In this document: positions 1-9,402 of the stretch, piece by piece | Position numbering within the stretch: the first letter of the stretch is position 1 | How the letters are laid out: each line of letters starts with the position of its first letter | Origin: J054 sp963850255 | GTDB lineage: Bacteria > Pseudomonadota > Gammaproteobacteria > Steroidobacterales > GCA-2729495 | Reading direction: 5' to 3' | Assembly: GCA_963850255.1 (NCBI GenBank) | Contig: CAWKLL010000036.1 | Coordinates: 1-64,000, forward strand | Length of the DNA stretch: 64,000 bases | Program-made: the position numbers and the translations under genes | The notes under the pieces: model-generated | Database searches by the model: none | Told to the model about the DNA's origin: nothing | What the model saw: only the letters and a program-made list of their open reading frames with translations

Positions 1-1
1 C

Positions 2-2529
2 CCACAGATCATTCGCTTCCCGTTTATTCTGACCTCGTCCTACCCGCACGAGATTCTGCATAACTGGTGGGGCAATTCCGTCTTCGTTGACTATCCCACC
101 GGCAACTGGGCAGAAGGCTTAACCGCCTATATGGCTGACCACCTGATCAAGGAACAGCAAGGCCAGGGGGCTGAGTATCGGCGCGATACGCTGAAGAAAT
201 ATCGCGACTTCGTCAAAGCAGATCGGGATTTTCCGCTGGCCGAATTCCGTTCAAGGCACAGCGCCGCTACCGAGGCCGTCGGCTATGGGAAGACCCTGAT
301 GGGCTTTCACATGTTGCGCCGGCAGATAGGTGATGATGCCTTTCGCAAGACTGTGCAAAGCTTCTATCGTCAGCAGCGCGGCGCAAAGCCAGCTTCGCCG
401 ACATGCGCGCGGCCCTGGAAGAAGCCAGCGGATTAGATCTGAAACTGTTCTTTGTCGATTGGGTCAGCCGCACTGGCGCAGCAGACCTGGAATTAACTGA
501 TGTACAGGTGAGACCCGGTGATAAGGGCTATGTGGTCAGCGGCAGACTTCTGCAGAAGCAGTCGCAGGAACCTTTCGCACTGGAAGTGCCGGTAGCGGTG
601 GTCACGAGTAACGGTACGGCGATGGAAATCATCAGCAGCGCCGCCCGCGAAACCCGCTTTGAAATCACTACGCGCAATCTGCCGCAATTGCTTAGCGTAG
701 ACCCGGAGTTCGACCTGTTCCGCCTGCTCGATGCGCGCGAAACCGCGCCCTCCATCGGCCAGGTATTCGGTGAAGCCGAAATTACCGCCGTTCTGCCGTC
801 GGATGCCGATGCCGAAAGCCTGGCAGGCTATGAAGCCCTGATGAAGGACTGGGAAAGCCCGGTGCAGAAAATTAACCGGGTGCTCGACAGCGAAGTATCG
901 AGCCTGCCTGCGGACCAGGCCATCTGGCTGCTGGGCGCCAGTAATCGCGTGGCACGGCAATTGTTCTCGTCTCCTGGTGTAGCCAAAGTGGCCATCGGCA
1001 GCGACGGGCTCACGATGGCGGGAGACAGCATTAGCTTGTCCGGCAATTCCATGATCGCCATGACCCGACATCCGGCCAATGCCGGCAAGGCCGTGGGCTG
1101 GATCGTTGTTGACCCGGTCGAAGCCTTCGAAGGCGTGGCCAGCAAGCTGCCCCATTACGGCAAGTATTCCTACCTGGCCTTCCGCGGCAATGAGCCGGAG
1201 AACTTCCTCAAGGGCGAATGGACCGCCACCGACTCGCCGCTGCTGGTGGATCTGCGCGCAGCAGATGCGCGCGCGTCAGCGCTGGCGGTTAGCGGCCTGC
1301 CCAAGCGTCAGGCACTGGCGGAGATGCCACCGGTATTTTCCAGTGAACGCATGCTTGAAACCGTGCGCTGGCTGGCCGCACCGGAACGCGAGGGCCGCGG
1401 TCTGGGCAGCGACGGACTGGAGCAATCTGCGCAATACATTAGTGAAGGATTTACTCGCATCGGCCTGAAACCGGCCGGTGACAACGGCAGTTTCCTGCAA
1501 ACTTTTTCGGTGGACACCGGCCCCGACGGTGGCCCCAATACGGTACACAACATCGTCGGTTACATCCCGGGCAGTGACCCGAAGTTTGCCGGACAGGCGG
1601 TGCTGATTACCGCGCATTACGATCACCTGGGTTACGGCTGGCCCGACGAACGGGCCCAGGCAGAAGCCGGTGCCATCTATAGCGGTGCCGATGACAATGC
1701 CAGCGGCGTGGCGGTACTGCTGGAACTGGCGCGCGCCTATAAGGCCGGCGCTGCGCCGCCGCGCAGCCTGGTATTTGTGGCCCTGACCGCCGAAGAAGCC
1801 GGCATGCTCGGCTCGCAGCACTACGTGGAAAATCCGTCGCCCACCGACCTGGCGGGTATTTTTGCCGTGATCAACATGGATACGGTCGGGCGCCTGGGCG
1901 ATCAGCCCGTTTCTGTTCTGGCCACGGAATCTGCCACCGAATGGGCGCCCGTATTCCGCGGTGTCGGCTTCACCACGGGTATTGCGACCCGCACGCTACC
2001 CGGCGCATCCGAATCCTCCGACCAGCAAAATTTTATCAACCAGGGCATCGGCGCCGTGCAAATCTTTACCGGCGCGCATCTCGACTACCATCGCCCGTCG
2101 GACACCAGCGACAAAGTTGATGCCGACGGTATGGTTAAAGTGGCCACAGTGGTGAAAGAAACTGCTACCTACCTGACTGAAAGACCCGAGCCGCTTACCG
2201 TGACCGGAGCCGGGAAAGGCACCAGCACGGCTGAACAAACCCGGGCCTCTGCCGCCGGCGAGCGCCGGCGTGTGTCCTTCGGCACCGTGCCTGATTTCGC
2301 TCACCAGGGACCCGGCGTGGGTGTCGAAAGCGTAATACCAGGCTCTGCAGCCGCCATGGCGGGAATCCAGGCCGGCGATATCATCACCCACGTCAATGGC
2401 CAGCCCGTGGCCGATCTCGGCGCCTTCTCGGGCCTGCTAAAGACCTTTGCTCCTGGCGACAGTGTCACCGCTACCGCCACGCGCGGCGGCGAAGCCTTCG
2501 ACGTCGAAATGACACTGCAGGCTCGCTAG
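2..2529 (+). CDS. Exported M1-like/M28 double metallopeptidase with PDZ domain (5' partial, frameshifted)
   Basis: The gene is already open at the left edge. The first 128 or so codons show a gluzincin zinc site: HEILH at bases 47-61, then NWWGN, with a downstream Glu in NWAEGLTAY, as in M1 aminopeptidases (17 residues lie between the motif and the Glu, against 18 in classic M1). The reading frame then changes near base 385: QQRG runs on in the other frame as KASFADMRAALEEASG, which continues the M1 C-terminal region. After a linker of about 300 residues comes an M28 peptidase domain with the expected zinc ligands, in TAHYDHLG, SGADDNASG, TAEEAG, NMDTVGRLG and HLDYHRPSD (about bases 1605-2100). 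A PDZ domain ends the protein (about 2280-2526). Family knowledge suggests a periplasmic peptidase acting on peptides from the N-terminus. The frameshift may be an assembly indel. Domain calls are firm; the substrate is unknown. Confidence 0.85.
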
Positions 2530-2607
2530 GCGGTCGCGCAGGAATGTGAATGCCTGGCAGCAATCGATGGCACACTGGCAAACATCACGCATTAAAAAGT
2601 AAAAGAG

Positions 2608-2922
2608 ATGCTAATTACCTTCCACACTAAAGCCTACGCAGATATCGTCACCTTCGGTGAAGTCGGCAAAAAATTGCTGGAATTGATGGGCCACAGCGGC
2701 ACAGTCCCCGGCGCGATTAAGGCCGCGGACGTAACGAATGCATTAGAAAGACTCACGGCCGGCGTAGCGGAACAAGGCGAAGAGCCACTGGGCCAGATAC
2801 CTGAGCAGCAAGATACCGACGCGCCAAAGCAATCGGTGGTTAGCCTGGCGCAACGCGCTTACCCGGTGATGGAATTGTTGAAGGCAGCCGCAGCGGACGA
2901 ATGCGACGTTAGCTGGAGCTAG
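2608..2922 (+). CDS. DUF1840 family protein
   Basis: A 104-residue soluble protein that matches the DUF1840 family in length and in its N-terminal pattern (MLITFHTKAYADIV, then a GHSGTVPGAI loop and a helical C-terminal half). No signal peptide or membrane segment is visible. A purine-rich stretch (aaaagaga) just upstream of the ATG can act as ribosome-binding site. It sits alone between the peptidase gene and the convergent DUF457 gene. The function of the family is not known to me and nothing in the neighbourhood decides it. Confidence 0.8.
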   Translation: MLITFHTKAYADIVTFGEVGKKLLELMGHSGTVPGAIKAADVTNALERLTAGVAEQGEEPLGQIPEQQDTDAPKQSVVSLAQRAYPVMELLKAAAADECDVSWS

Positions 2923-2926
2923 TCGC

Positions 2927-4045
2927 TCAATCTGCTGATCGAAAATCGGCGAATGTTGGCACCTCGGCCTTTTCACAGTCGGACGGGAAAGCCGATGTCA
3001 TGAGTGCGCCGATATTTCCGGCGCCGATGCTCGGTACGTTGCGAAAATACTCTGGTTCGCCAAGCAAGCTGCCGTCGTCGGCGAAGCGTCCGCGAATCCC
3101 CCACATGCCCTGACTGGCATCGGCAACGAAGCCGTAACGCAGATCGCTGAGTTCGACCATCGACCCGCCGTCAAAACGGGTCAGGCGCCCGGTCAATTTC
3201 TGGCCGGCAAACCAGGTAAAGATTCGGCCTTCCGACGTATCGGCAAGTCTGGCGTGCAGTTCGTCGGCCGGCAGTGCAGCGACATCCCAATCGATCCGAC
3301 AGGGTCGCCAGACGGAAACGAAACCGACCCGTACCTGACCCTGATCCTTATCGAGGGCAACTACGCGGCGGTATGGCAATTGCAGGATGGTCGGATAGGC
3401 ATAGACCTCAGCAGCAAGAATACCTTCGGCATCAAGCTGGCGTCGCACTTCTGCCTCCGCCAGCGTATTCACCCATAAACCCAGGAATAGATAGGCCGTC
3501 GACAACAACAGCGTAATACCCGTCGCCCAGCCGGCAGACCAGCGCCATGGCTCACCCCGCCGCTCGCGGCGACCTATCGCCGCCGCCAGGACGAGGCCGC
3601 CGATCAGTGTCAGGGTGTAGACGGGGTCCAATATTGGTACGGCGGGAATAGCAAAGCGCGTGCGTGAAAAAGGCGCCAGCAACTGGGTACCGTAGTGAGT
3701 AAATAAATCCAGCAGCGGGTGAGACAACAGGGCCAGGCTGAATAGCAACATCCACAGACCGGGTCCCGGCAACCCCGCATTGCGCGGTTCAGCCGGTTGT
3801 GAAAGCCGACGCCAGTATAACCAGCCGAAAACGCTGCCAACCACCGGGCCGAAGAACAACGAATGGGTAATTCCCCGATGAGATTCAAGCTGCGCGAAGG
3901 GACCCTGGTTCGCGCCAAAAAAGGCATCGACGTCAGGAAACATACCGGCAACAGCGCCCAGGGCCGCAGCCTTCATGCCCAATTGGCGATGAAAGGCGAC
4001 ATGGCACACCGCCGCTCCTAACGCAGCCTGAGAGATCGGGTCCAA
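2927..4045 (-). CDS. DUF457 family inner-membrane protein (YdjM-like, annotated as metal-dependent hydrolase)
   Basis: The protein begins LDPISQAALGAAV and carries the family's conserved acidic/His signatures GMFPDVDAFF and ESHRGITHSLFFGP, followed by hydrophobic membrane segments (around FGPVVGSVFGWLY, LWMLLFSLALLSHPLLDLF and GITLLLSTAYLFL) and a soluble C-terminal region. Family members are membrane-bound and called metal-dependent hydrolases, but the reaction is not established. The frame stays open to 4120 inside the upstream L,D-transpeptidase gene. I prefer the TTG at 4045, because family members start with the DPISQA motif and it begins one base after the transpeptidase stop codon, suggesting translational coupling. 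The family call is good; the start is inferred. Confidence 0.8.
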   Translation of the reverse strand: MDPISQAALGAAVCHVAFHRQLGMKAAALGAVAGMFPDVDAFFGANQGPFAQLESHRGITHSLFFGPVVGSVFGWLYWRRLSQPAEPRNAGLPGPGLWMLLFSLALLSHPLLDLFTHYGTQLLAPFSRTRFAIPAVPILDPVYTLTLIGGLVLAAAIGRRERRGEPWRWSAGWATGITLLLSTAYLFLGLWVNTLAEAEVRRQLDAEGILAAEVYAYPTILQLPYRRVVALDKDQGQVRVGFVSVWRPCRIDWDVAALPADELHARLADTSEGRIFTWFAGQKLTGRLTRFDGGSMVELSDLRYGFVADASQGMWGIRGRFADDGSLLGEPEYFRNVPSIGAGNIGALMTSAFPSDCEKAEVPTFADFRSAD

Positions 4046-4046
4046 G

Positions 4047-5729
4047 TCAGTAGTCCGGCAGCTCGATAGAAACCGGCCCGTCCAGCGCGGCCAACAATGT
4101 CGGGTCGCGCTCATACACATCGGGTCCGAAGCGCGCGACGTTATCGTCGCTCAGGCTGGCAGTGAGATATAAAATAAGGATCGGCACCGGTTCCGGCAAA
4201 TTGATCCGCGTAGTTTTACCACCAGCCAATAGTTCGTCAAAATTTTCCTCATTCCAGCGCTGGCTGTCCCGGAGTAACAATTCAGCCAGTTCAAAGGGTC
4301 GCTCTACGCGAATGCAGCCGGAACTGAAGGCGCGCCGGGCGCGACCGAACAAACTGCGACTCGGCGTATCGTGTAAAAAAACGAAATGTTCATTGGGGAA
4401 CATGAACTTCACGCGCCCCAGGGCATTGTTCGGACCAGGCCGCTGGCGCAGCGTATACGGGACGCCGCGACTGTACTGAGACCAGTCCAATGACAAAGGA
4501 TCGACCCGTTGCCCGTTCTTATCGATGACATCGATTTCGCGGCGCGTCAGGTAACCGGGATCGTCGCGCAACTTTGGCAAAATGTCCTTACGCAGGATGG
4601 TCGGCGGCACCGTCCAGGTGGGATTGATCTCCAGGTAACGAATGTCATCGCGGAACAGCGGAGTCTGACGATAAGGCGTACCCACCTGCACCCGTGCCGA
4701 CCAGACGGGCAGCCCATTCTCCATCAGGAAAGCGCGAAAACCGGCGATGTTAACGACCAGAACATTTCGGTCAGCCTGCTCTTTTTGAACCCAGCGCAGT
4801 CTCTCGAGGGATAGACGCAACTGATCAATGCGTTGTTCCACCGGAACACTGGCCGCAGCCAGCGTTTGTGCTCCAGCCACGCCGTCCTCGTCCAGGGCGT
4901 GACGCTGTTGAAACCGGCGCACCGCGTTTTCCAGTTCCTCATCGTAGTCGGTGCCGGCGGCAGCAGAATCCAGCTCACCGGTGACAGCCAGGCGAACACG
5001 CAGTGCCGACACGCGCAGGTCCTGGTCACCCGGTTTCAGCGTCGGTCCCGGCGCAATTCCTTCCCAGCCGCCGGCGGCGGCGAGCTGTCGATAGCGCGCC
5101 AGCTCAGCCTGCAATTGCAGGTAAATCGGACCAAAATCCAGCGCCTCGGCAAGCTGGGCAGCAAGATTCTCGGTCGACGTAGTGAGGGCCGCCAGCGCAG
5201 CCGGGGGATCAAGGTCCGGCTGAAATTCCCGGCGAAAGTTAATGTTGGTATCCAGACTGGAGGCATTCACCTTGCCGAAGCGCAGGTGATAGACATAGCG
5301 AATCAGCGCTTCGCTGGCCAGCAAATCCAGATCTGCCTGCCCGAAACTGGTCGGGTTCAAGGACTGGCGCAGCAGCGCACTGCGTAGCTCGGCGACTTGA
5401 TAATCGTCCGGATCGAGACCATGCAGCGCGGCATTCTCGAGCAGCGCCAGCAGTTCCCGGATGCGAGCTTCGCCGGGCCACAGCGGCTGAAATGAGCGGC
5501 GCGCGTAAATTTCGCTGAGTAATTCACCGGCGACCAGCCGGGCTGAACCGATTTCCACCTCCAAACCAGCCTGCAAAGCCTCCACACGGGCATTGAGAGC
5601 CTCGCCCGTCGCATCCTGGGCCCGAACAGGCGTGCTGGCTATCCACAGACCCAGCAGGAGCTGCGCCGCAAAAACCGAAAAAATGCGCACTTGAGCGTTG
5701 TTCAATGGCCAGCCTTCTGCAAGAATCAC
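4047..5729 (-). CDS. ldtD: L,D-transpeptidase, YcbB/LdtD type
   Basis: A periplasmic enzyme expected to form 3-3 peptidoglycan cross-links. An N-terminal signal peptide (VFAAQLLLGLWIAS, cleavage near VRA-QD) is followed by the scaffold domain, a peptidoglycan-binding repeat (about residues 235-290, AVRRFQQRHALDEDGVAG) and a YkuD catalytic domain. The catalytic motif FLHDTPSRSLFGRARRAFSS runs directly into GCIRVE, with the nucleophile at Cys472. The 560-residue length is a little shorter than E. coli LdtD. Starts are possible at ATG 5729, TTG 5705 or GTG 5690; the later two leave more room for a promoter in the short gap to the divergent YcbK-like gene. In E. coli ycbB and ycbK are also neighbours. 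The downstream DUF457 gene follows after one base. Confidence 0.92.
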   Translation of the reverse strand: MILAEGWPLNNAQVRIFSVFAAQLLLGLWIASTPVRAQDATGEALNARVEALQAGLEVEIGSARLVAGELLSEIYARRSFQPLWPGEARIRELLALLENAALHGLDPDDYQVAELRSALLRQSLNPTSFGQADLDLLASEALIRYVYHLRFGKVNASSLDTNINFRREFQPDLDPPAALAALTTSTENLAAQLAEALDFGPIYLQLQAELARYRQLAAAGGWEGIAPGPTLKPGDQDLRVSALRVRLAVTGELDSAAAGTDYDEELENAVRRFQQRHALDEDGVAGAQTLAAASVPVEQRIDQLRLSLERLRWVQKEQADRNVLVVNIAGFRAFLMENGLPVWSARVQVGTPYRQTPLFRDDIRYLEINPTWTVPPTILRKDILPKLRDDPGYLTRREIDVIDKNGQRVDPLSLDWSQYSRGVPYTLRQRPGPNNALGRVKFMFPNEHFVFLHDTPSRSLFGRARRAFSSGCIRVERPFELAELLLRDSQRWNEENFDELLAGGKTTRINLPEPVPILILYLTASLSDDNVARFGPDVYERDPTLLAALDGPVSIELPDY

Positions 5730-5761
5730 GTCGTTGTTGTCCTCAAGATATAGTTAAGCCA

Positions 5762-6298
5762 ATGCCAGCTGAAAAGAGCAGACGCCGTTTTCTGGCCGCA
5801 TCGGTCGCATTTGCCGGCCTGGGCCTCAGCCCGGTTTTATCGGCAGCCGGCAGCCCGGCTCGTAGTCTGCGTTTTTATCATACGCACACCGGCGAAAAAC
5901 TTGCCGTAACCTACTTTGAATCAGGTCAGTACTTCGAGGATGCACTATCCGAAGTGAACCAGTTGCTGCGTGATCACCGCAGCGGCGAGGTTTACGCCAT
6001 CGACCGAAATCTCCTGGACATGCTGCACGCCGTTCAGCAGCACCGCGGGCGAGCGGGTACCTACGAGATTATCTCCGGCTATCGCTCTCCGGCCACTAAC
6101 GAGATGTTGCGCAGTGCCAGCGACGGGGTCGCCAAGCGCAGTCTGCATATGCAGGGTCGCGCCATCGACGTACGCATTCCAGGGCTGGCAACCAGGGATT
6201 TACAGCGGGCGGCGATGGAATTGTCCGCCGGCGGCGTCGGCTACTACCCCGAGGCAGCCTTTGTGCATCTCGATACAGGCCGCGTGCGCAGCTGGTAA
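5762..6298 (+). CDS. YcbK/MepK-like DUF882 exported murein protein
   Basis: The N-terminus MPAEKSRRRFLAASVAFAGL is a clear Tat signal peptide. It is followed by a peptidase M15-like/DUF882 fold with the metal-site pattern SGYRSPATNEML, SLHMQGRAIDVRI and GYYPEAAFVHLDTG, in which the His and Asp residues are the expected zinc ligands. E. coli MepK (YcbK) cleaves 3-3 cross-links in peptidoglycan, the bonds made by the L,D-transpeptidase encoded divergently next door, so the pair makes functional sense. I start at the ATG at 5762 rather than an upstream ATG at 5705, because the Tat motif directly follows it and the longer version would overlap the divergent gene. Confidence 0.9.
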   Translation: MPAEKSRRRFLAASVAFAGLGLSPVLSAAGSPARSLRFYHTHTGEKLAVTYFESGQYFEDALSEVNQLLRDHRSGEVYAIDRNLLDMLHAVQQHRGRAGTYEIISGYRSPATNEMLRSASDGVAKRSLHMQGRAIDVRIPGLATRDLQRAAMELSAGGVGYYPEAAFVHLDTGRVRSW

Positions 6299-6304
6299 AC
6301 AGCG

Positions 6305-6613
6305 CTACCAGATAGTCCCGCCAATCCAGCTTCCGGCGGCCGGCAGGTACGGCTGCAATTCAATATCCGCGTAGATTCCCGCTTTGTAGTAGGGATCGGC
6401 CTCCAGCAATTCACGCGCCGCCGCTTCGGAATCCACGGCGTAGATAAACAAACTGGCCAAATGTGCCCCGTCGGACGCGCGCGGCAAGGGACCCGCCACC
6501 AGCAGTTTGTCCAGAATCGACTCAATATAGGCAAAGTGCTGATCCTTTGCGGATCGTCTGAGCGACCGGGTATCAATGCTGGGATCGTCGCGACAAATTG
6601 CAAGATACGGCAT
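6305..6613 (-). CDS. YciI family protein
   Basis: A 102-residue ferredoxin-like alpha/beta protein of the YciI/muconolactone-isomerase-like family. Recognisable elements are the opening MPYLAICRDDP, the central HFAYIESILDKLLVAGPL, and AVDSEAAARELLEADPYYKAG near the C-terminus, where the DPY segment is typical. GGGAG lies 13 bases before the ATG. It converges tail-to-tail with the YcbK-like gene with six bases between and lies downstream of the solute-binding protein gene on the same strand. The specific reaction is unknown. Confidence 0.85.
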   Translation of the reverse strand: MPYLAICRDDPSIDTRSLRRSAKDQHFAYIESILDKLLVAGPLPRASDGAHLASLFIYAVDSEAAARELLEADPYYKAGIYADIELQPYLPAAGSWIGGTIW

Positions 6614-6658
6614 GGCAGAGACTCCCGATCGTCTGCAATCAGCGAACTACACGTTGCG

Positions 6659-8230
6659 CTAGCGTTCGACGCTGAGATAACGCGAAGGCGTTGGTCCGCT
6701 GGCACTGTCGACCCAGCCTTTCACCCGCGGCGAGACTAATCGGCGACCGACATAATAGGAAATAGGCAGCACCGGATAGGCCGACATAAACTCCAGTTCT
6801 GCTTCAGCCAGCGTCTGCATACGCTCAGTACGATCTTCAATAATACTGGAAGCTTTCAACAGGCTGTCATAGCGCTCGCTCTTGAAACCAGGCCAGTTGT
6901 TCGGGTTATTGCTGAGAAACAACTGCAGAAAGGCATAGGGATCGTCGTAGGCTGCGATATAGAACCAGCGTGATACGGCGAATTTTTTCGTACGCACCAT
7001 TCGATTCAACATGGAGAATTCGACGTCGGTGATTTTGGTCCGCACACCGATGGCTTGCCACATGGAAGCGACGGCGACCATGATCTTGCGGTTTTCTTCC
7101 TGCGTGTCGTAGCTGAGCGGCACTTCCAGCTGGCCCGGCGCGAAACCGGCTTCGGCGATCAGTTCACGGGCCAGCGCTTGCCGCCGCGGGAAACTCATCG
7201 CCATTTCCGGTAACTCAACTCCCGGATAATCAGAGAAATAGGGCGTTGCAAAAGTATAGGCTGCAGTGACTCCCGTACGCAGCAACCGATCGGTAATACC
7301 CTCGCGATCAATGGCCAGCGACAGCGCACGCCGCACCCGCAAATCATCAAAGGGCGGTTCGCGCATATTGATGACCAGAAAATAGATGCCGAGGTTCGGC
7401 GTGATATGCAGACTGTCCGGAATATTCTCCTTGATCCAGTCAATCTCTCCAGGCGGAAAATTCAGAGCCACATCAAGTTCACCGGCGCGAAAGCGCTTGA
7501 ACGACGTGGCCAGATTCTGGGTCGGATACCAGACCACCTCATCCAGCTTTACTTCATCGGCTGCGAAGTAGTAGGGATTTTTCTTCAGCCGGATAGAGGT
7601 CTGGGGAATCCGTTCTGCGAGCATGAAAGGACCATTGCTGACCATCACGCCCGCCTTGGACCAGCCGCGACCCACTTCCTCAATCACATGCCGAGGCACA
7701 GGCGCAATAGCAACGTTGCCAATCAACTCCAGGAAGTAAGGCGTGCGCTCCTCCAGCTCCATTACTACCGTGCGTTCGTCCGGCGCACTGACACCGAGGG
7801 CCTCCAGTGGTTGCTGGCGAAAAAACACTGCGCGCGCATTCTTGAGCGGGAAAAACACACCGACGAGGCGCGAAGCTGTGGCCGGATCCATAACACGCCG
7901 ATACGAATAGACAAAGTCCTCGGCCGTCAGAGCTTTGCCGTCGGACCAGCGCAGACCCTCGCGCAGCTTGAAGGTGTAAGTTAAGCCGTCCTCACTAACC
8001 TGCCAGCTCTCTGCGCAAGCAGCGATAGGCTTGGCTTCGGGCCCGCGCGCCAGCAGGCCGGCGAACATGTCGCCGATGATTGGCGAGGCCTGAGTGCCAG
8101 CGCCAATGGTCGGATCCAGGCTTGGCGGTTCGGCTGCAGAACCGCGATGCAGAACCATCGGCTCTGCCAGCAGCGGGGCAGAGCAATGCAGCAGCGCCAG
8201 TAGCACTGCTAAACATTTGTTGAGCTTCAC
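6659..8230 (-). CDS. Peptide/nickel-type ABC transporter substrate-binding protein (SBP family 5, OppA-like)
   Basis: A 523-residue periplasmic binding protein with a signal peptide (CLAVLLALLHCSAPLLAEP) and the family-5 signature PSLDPTIGAG, followed by the usual core (WQVSEDGLTYTFKLREGLRW, then SDGKALTAEDFVYSYRRVMD). Such proteins deliver oligopeptides or other solutes to an ABC permease, but no permease or ATPase gene lies nearby, so this is an orphan. The ATG overlaps the last four bases of the Rieske oxygenase gene (ATGA), showing co-translation with it. The ligand cannot be read from the sequence. Confidence 0.9.
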   Translation of the reverse strand: MKLNKCLAVLLALLHCSAPLLAEPMVLHRGSAAEPPSLDPTIGAGTQASPIIGDMFAGLLARGPEAKPIAACAESWQVSEDGLTYTFKLREGLRWSDGKALTAEDFVYSYRRVMDPATASRLVGVFFPLKNARAVFFRQQPLEALGVSAPDERTVVMELEERTPYFLELIGNVAIAPVPRHVIEEVGRGWSKAGVMVSNGPFMLAERIPQTSIRLKKNPYYFAADEVKLDEVVWYPTQNLATSFKRFRAGELDVALNFPPGEIDWIKENIPDSLHITPNLGIYFLVINMREPPFDDLRVRRALSLAIDREGITDRLLRTGVTAAYTFATPYFSDYPGVELPEMAMSFPRRQALARELIAEAGFAPGQLEVPLSYDTQEENRKIMVAVASMWQAIGVRTKITDVEFSMLNRMVRTKKFAVSRWFYIAAYDDPYAFLQLFLSNNPNNWPGFKSERYDSLLKASSIIEDRTERMQTLAEAELEFMSAYPVLPISYYVGRRLVSPRVKGWVDSASGPTPSRYLSVER

Positions 8231-9378
8231 GCGCTCTTGGACTCGTCGATGGAGTCGCGCGCCGTTGCCGCAGCCGGATGCAATGGTACCGGATCCAGAA
8301 TCCAGCCGGTTTTTTCGCGCCGCGCCGGACTGGGGATCGCAAAGGCCACCCGCTTGGACTGCTTATGGACAGTCTCTGCATCGATACGCCAGCCCAGTGC
8401 CTGCCACTGCTTCAGGCGCTCGCGATAATCCACCACTGCATTGTCCGACGGCACCAGAAATTCATGCCGATTGGTTTCCGGGGTCAGCTTGGGTTCAAGG
8501 ACCGCCAGCACCTCGGCGTCCTGCCCCGCCACCACGTCATTGCGCTCGTGGAAGCGATTATCGTGCTCGGCTTCCAGCAGAAAATTGCGGGTCTGCACCA
8601 GGAAACTGCGCGTGCGACCTTCCTCCACGGGTACCTTGAAAACATTCTGGTGAATTTTCACTTCAGCCGTCGGGTGAATCTTGGTGCACAGGCTGGAAGG
8701 GCCATGATGATAGGTGCCAGCCTGGATCACTGCGTCTTCGCTGCGCTTGGATGCGGCCTTCATTTTCTCGTCTTTCAAGGGCGGTGAAAAATAGCTGGTC
8801 ATGAAGCCACCGCCCCAGTCGCTGGACTCAATACTCAGTTCCGGCACGCTATAGTCGTCGTTGGTGCCGGAAAAGCCATGGGTCGGGTGGACGAACTCAT
8901 TGTGCGCGGGATCCAGCGCGTTCTCGAGCTGGCGACGATAGTCGTTGTCGGCGATTCGTTCCTGGCAGGTGGTATGCCAGCCGTCCTGTCCGTACTCTGG
9001 AATCTCCATGATGGGCGGCCGCTGCGACGCGGGCAGATCGCCGAGAAAAGCGAACACGATCCCGTAGCGCTCCTCGGTGGGATAAGCATCTACTCTCGCG
9101 CGAGATGGAATACGCGCATCCGCGCCCAGCGAAGGAATGCGCGTGCAGCGACCCTCACCGTCAAACTGCCAGCCGTGATAAGGGCACTCGATGCAATCGC
9201 CCTTGCGCTTGCCACCCGCCAGGGATCCACCACGATGCGTACAGGTGTTGCTCAGACAGTGGGCCCGGCCCGCGCCGTCACGAAACAGCACGAAGTCCTG
9301 ACCCAGCATCCGCACTCGCAGTGGCTCATCGGCCAGCGTCTCGCTCCACTCAGCGGGATACCAGAAGTTGATGAACAT
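8227..9378 (-). CDS. Rieske non-heme iron oxygenase, alpha subunit type
   Basis: The N-terminal Rieske [2Fe-2S] domain shows CTHRGGSLAGG and CIECPYHGWQFDGEG, giving the Cys-X-His and Cys-X2-His ligand pairs. The catalytic mononuclear iron site is visible around residues 155-168 as NALDPAHNEFVHPTHG, with the bridging Asp and two His ligands. At 383 residues it resembles the single-subunit VanA/PAO-type oxygenases rather than large dioxygenase alpha subunits. It would hydroxylate or demethylate an aromatic or similar substrate using electrons from a reductase that is not encoded nearby. It lies 24 bases downstream of the TolB-like lipoprotein gene and overlaps the solute-binding protein gene, so the three probably form one operon. 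Confidence 0.92.
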   Translation of the reverse strand: MFINFWYPAEWSETLADEPLRVRMLGQDFVLFRDGAGRAHCLSNTCTHRGGSLAGGKRKGDCIECPYHGWQFDGEGRCTRIPSLGADARIPSRARVDAYPTEERYGIVFAFLGDLPASQRPPIMEIPEYGQDGWHTTCQERIADNDYRRQLENALDPAHNEFVHPTHGFSGTNDDYSVPELSIESSDWGGGFMTSYFSPPLKDEKMKAASKRSEDAVIQAGTYHHGPSSLCTKIHPTAEVKIHQNVFKVPVEEGRTRSFLVQTRNFLLEAEHDNRFHERNDVVAGQDAEVLAVLEPKLTPETNRHEFLVPSDNAVVDYRERLKQWQALGWRIDAETVHKQSKRVAFAIPSPARREKTGWILDPVPLHPAAATARDSIDESKSA

Positions 9379-9402
9379 GGCCTGTACTCGGCGGCCTGCG
9401 GT

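Noticed and set aside
360..400. Programmed frameshift in the peptidase gene
   Set aside because: No slippery heptamer followed by a structure was evident, and eleven similar breaks elsewhere make sequence error more likely.
493..1155. 220-codon minus-strand frame
   Set aside because: Antisense to the peptidase gene and without motifs.
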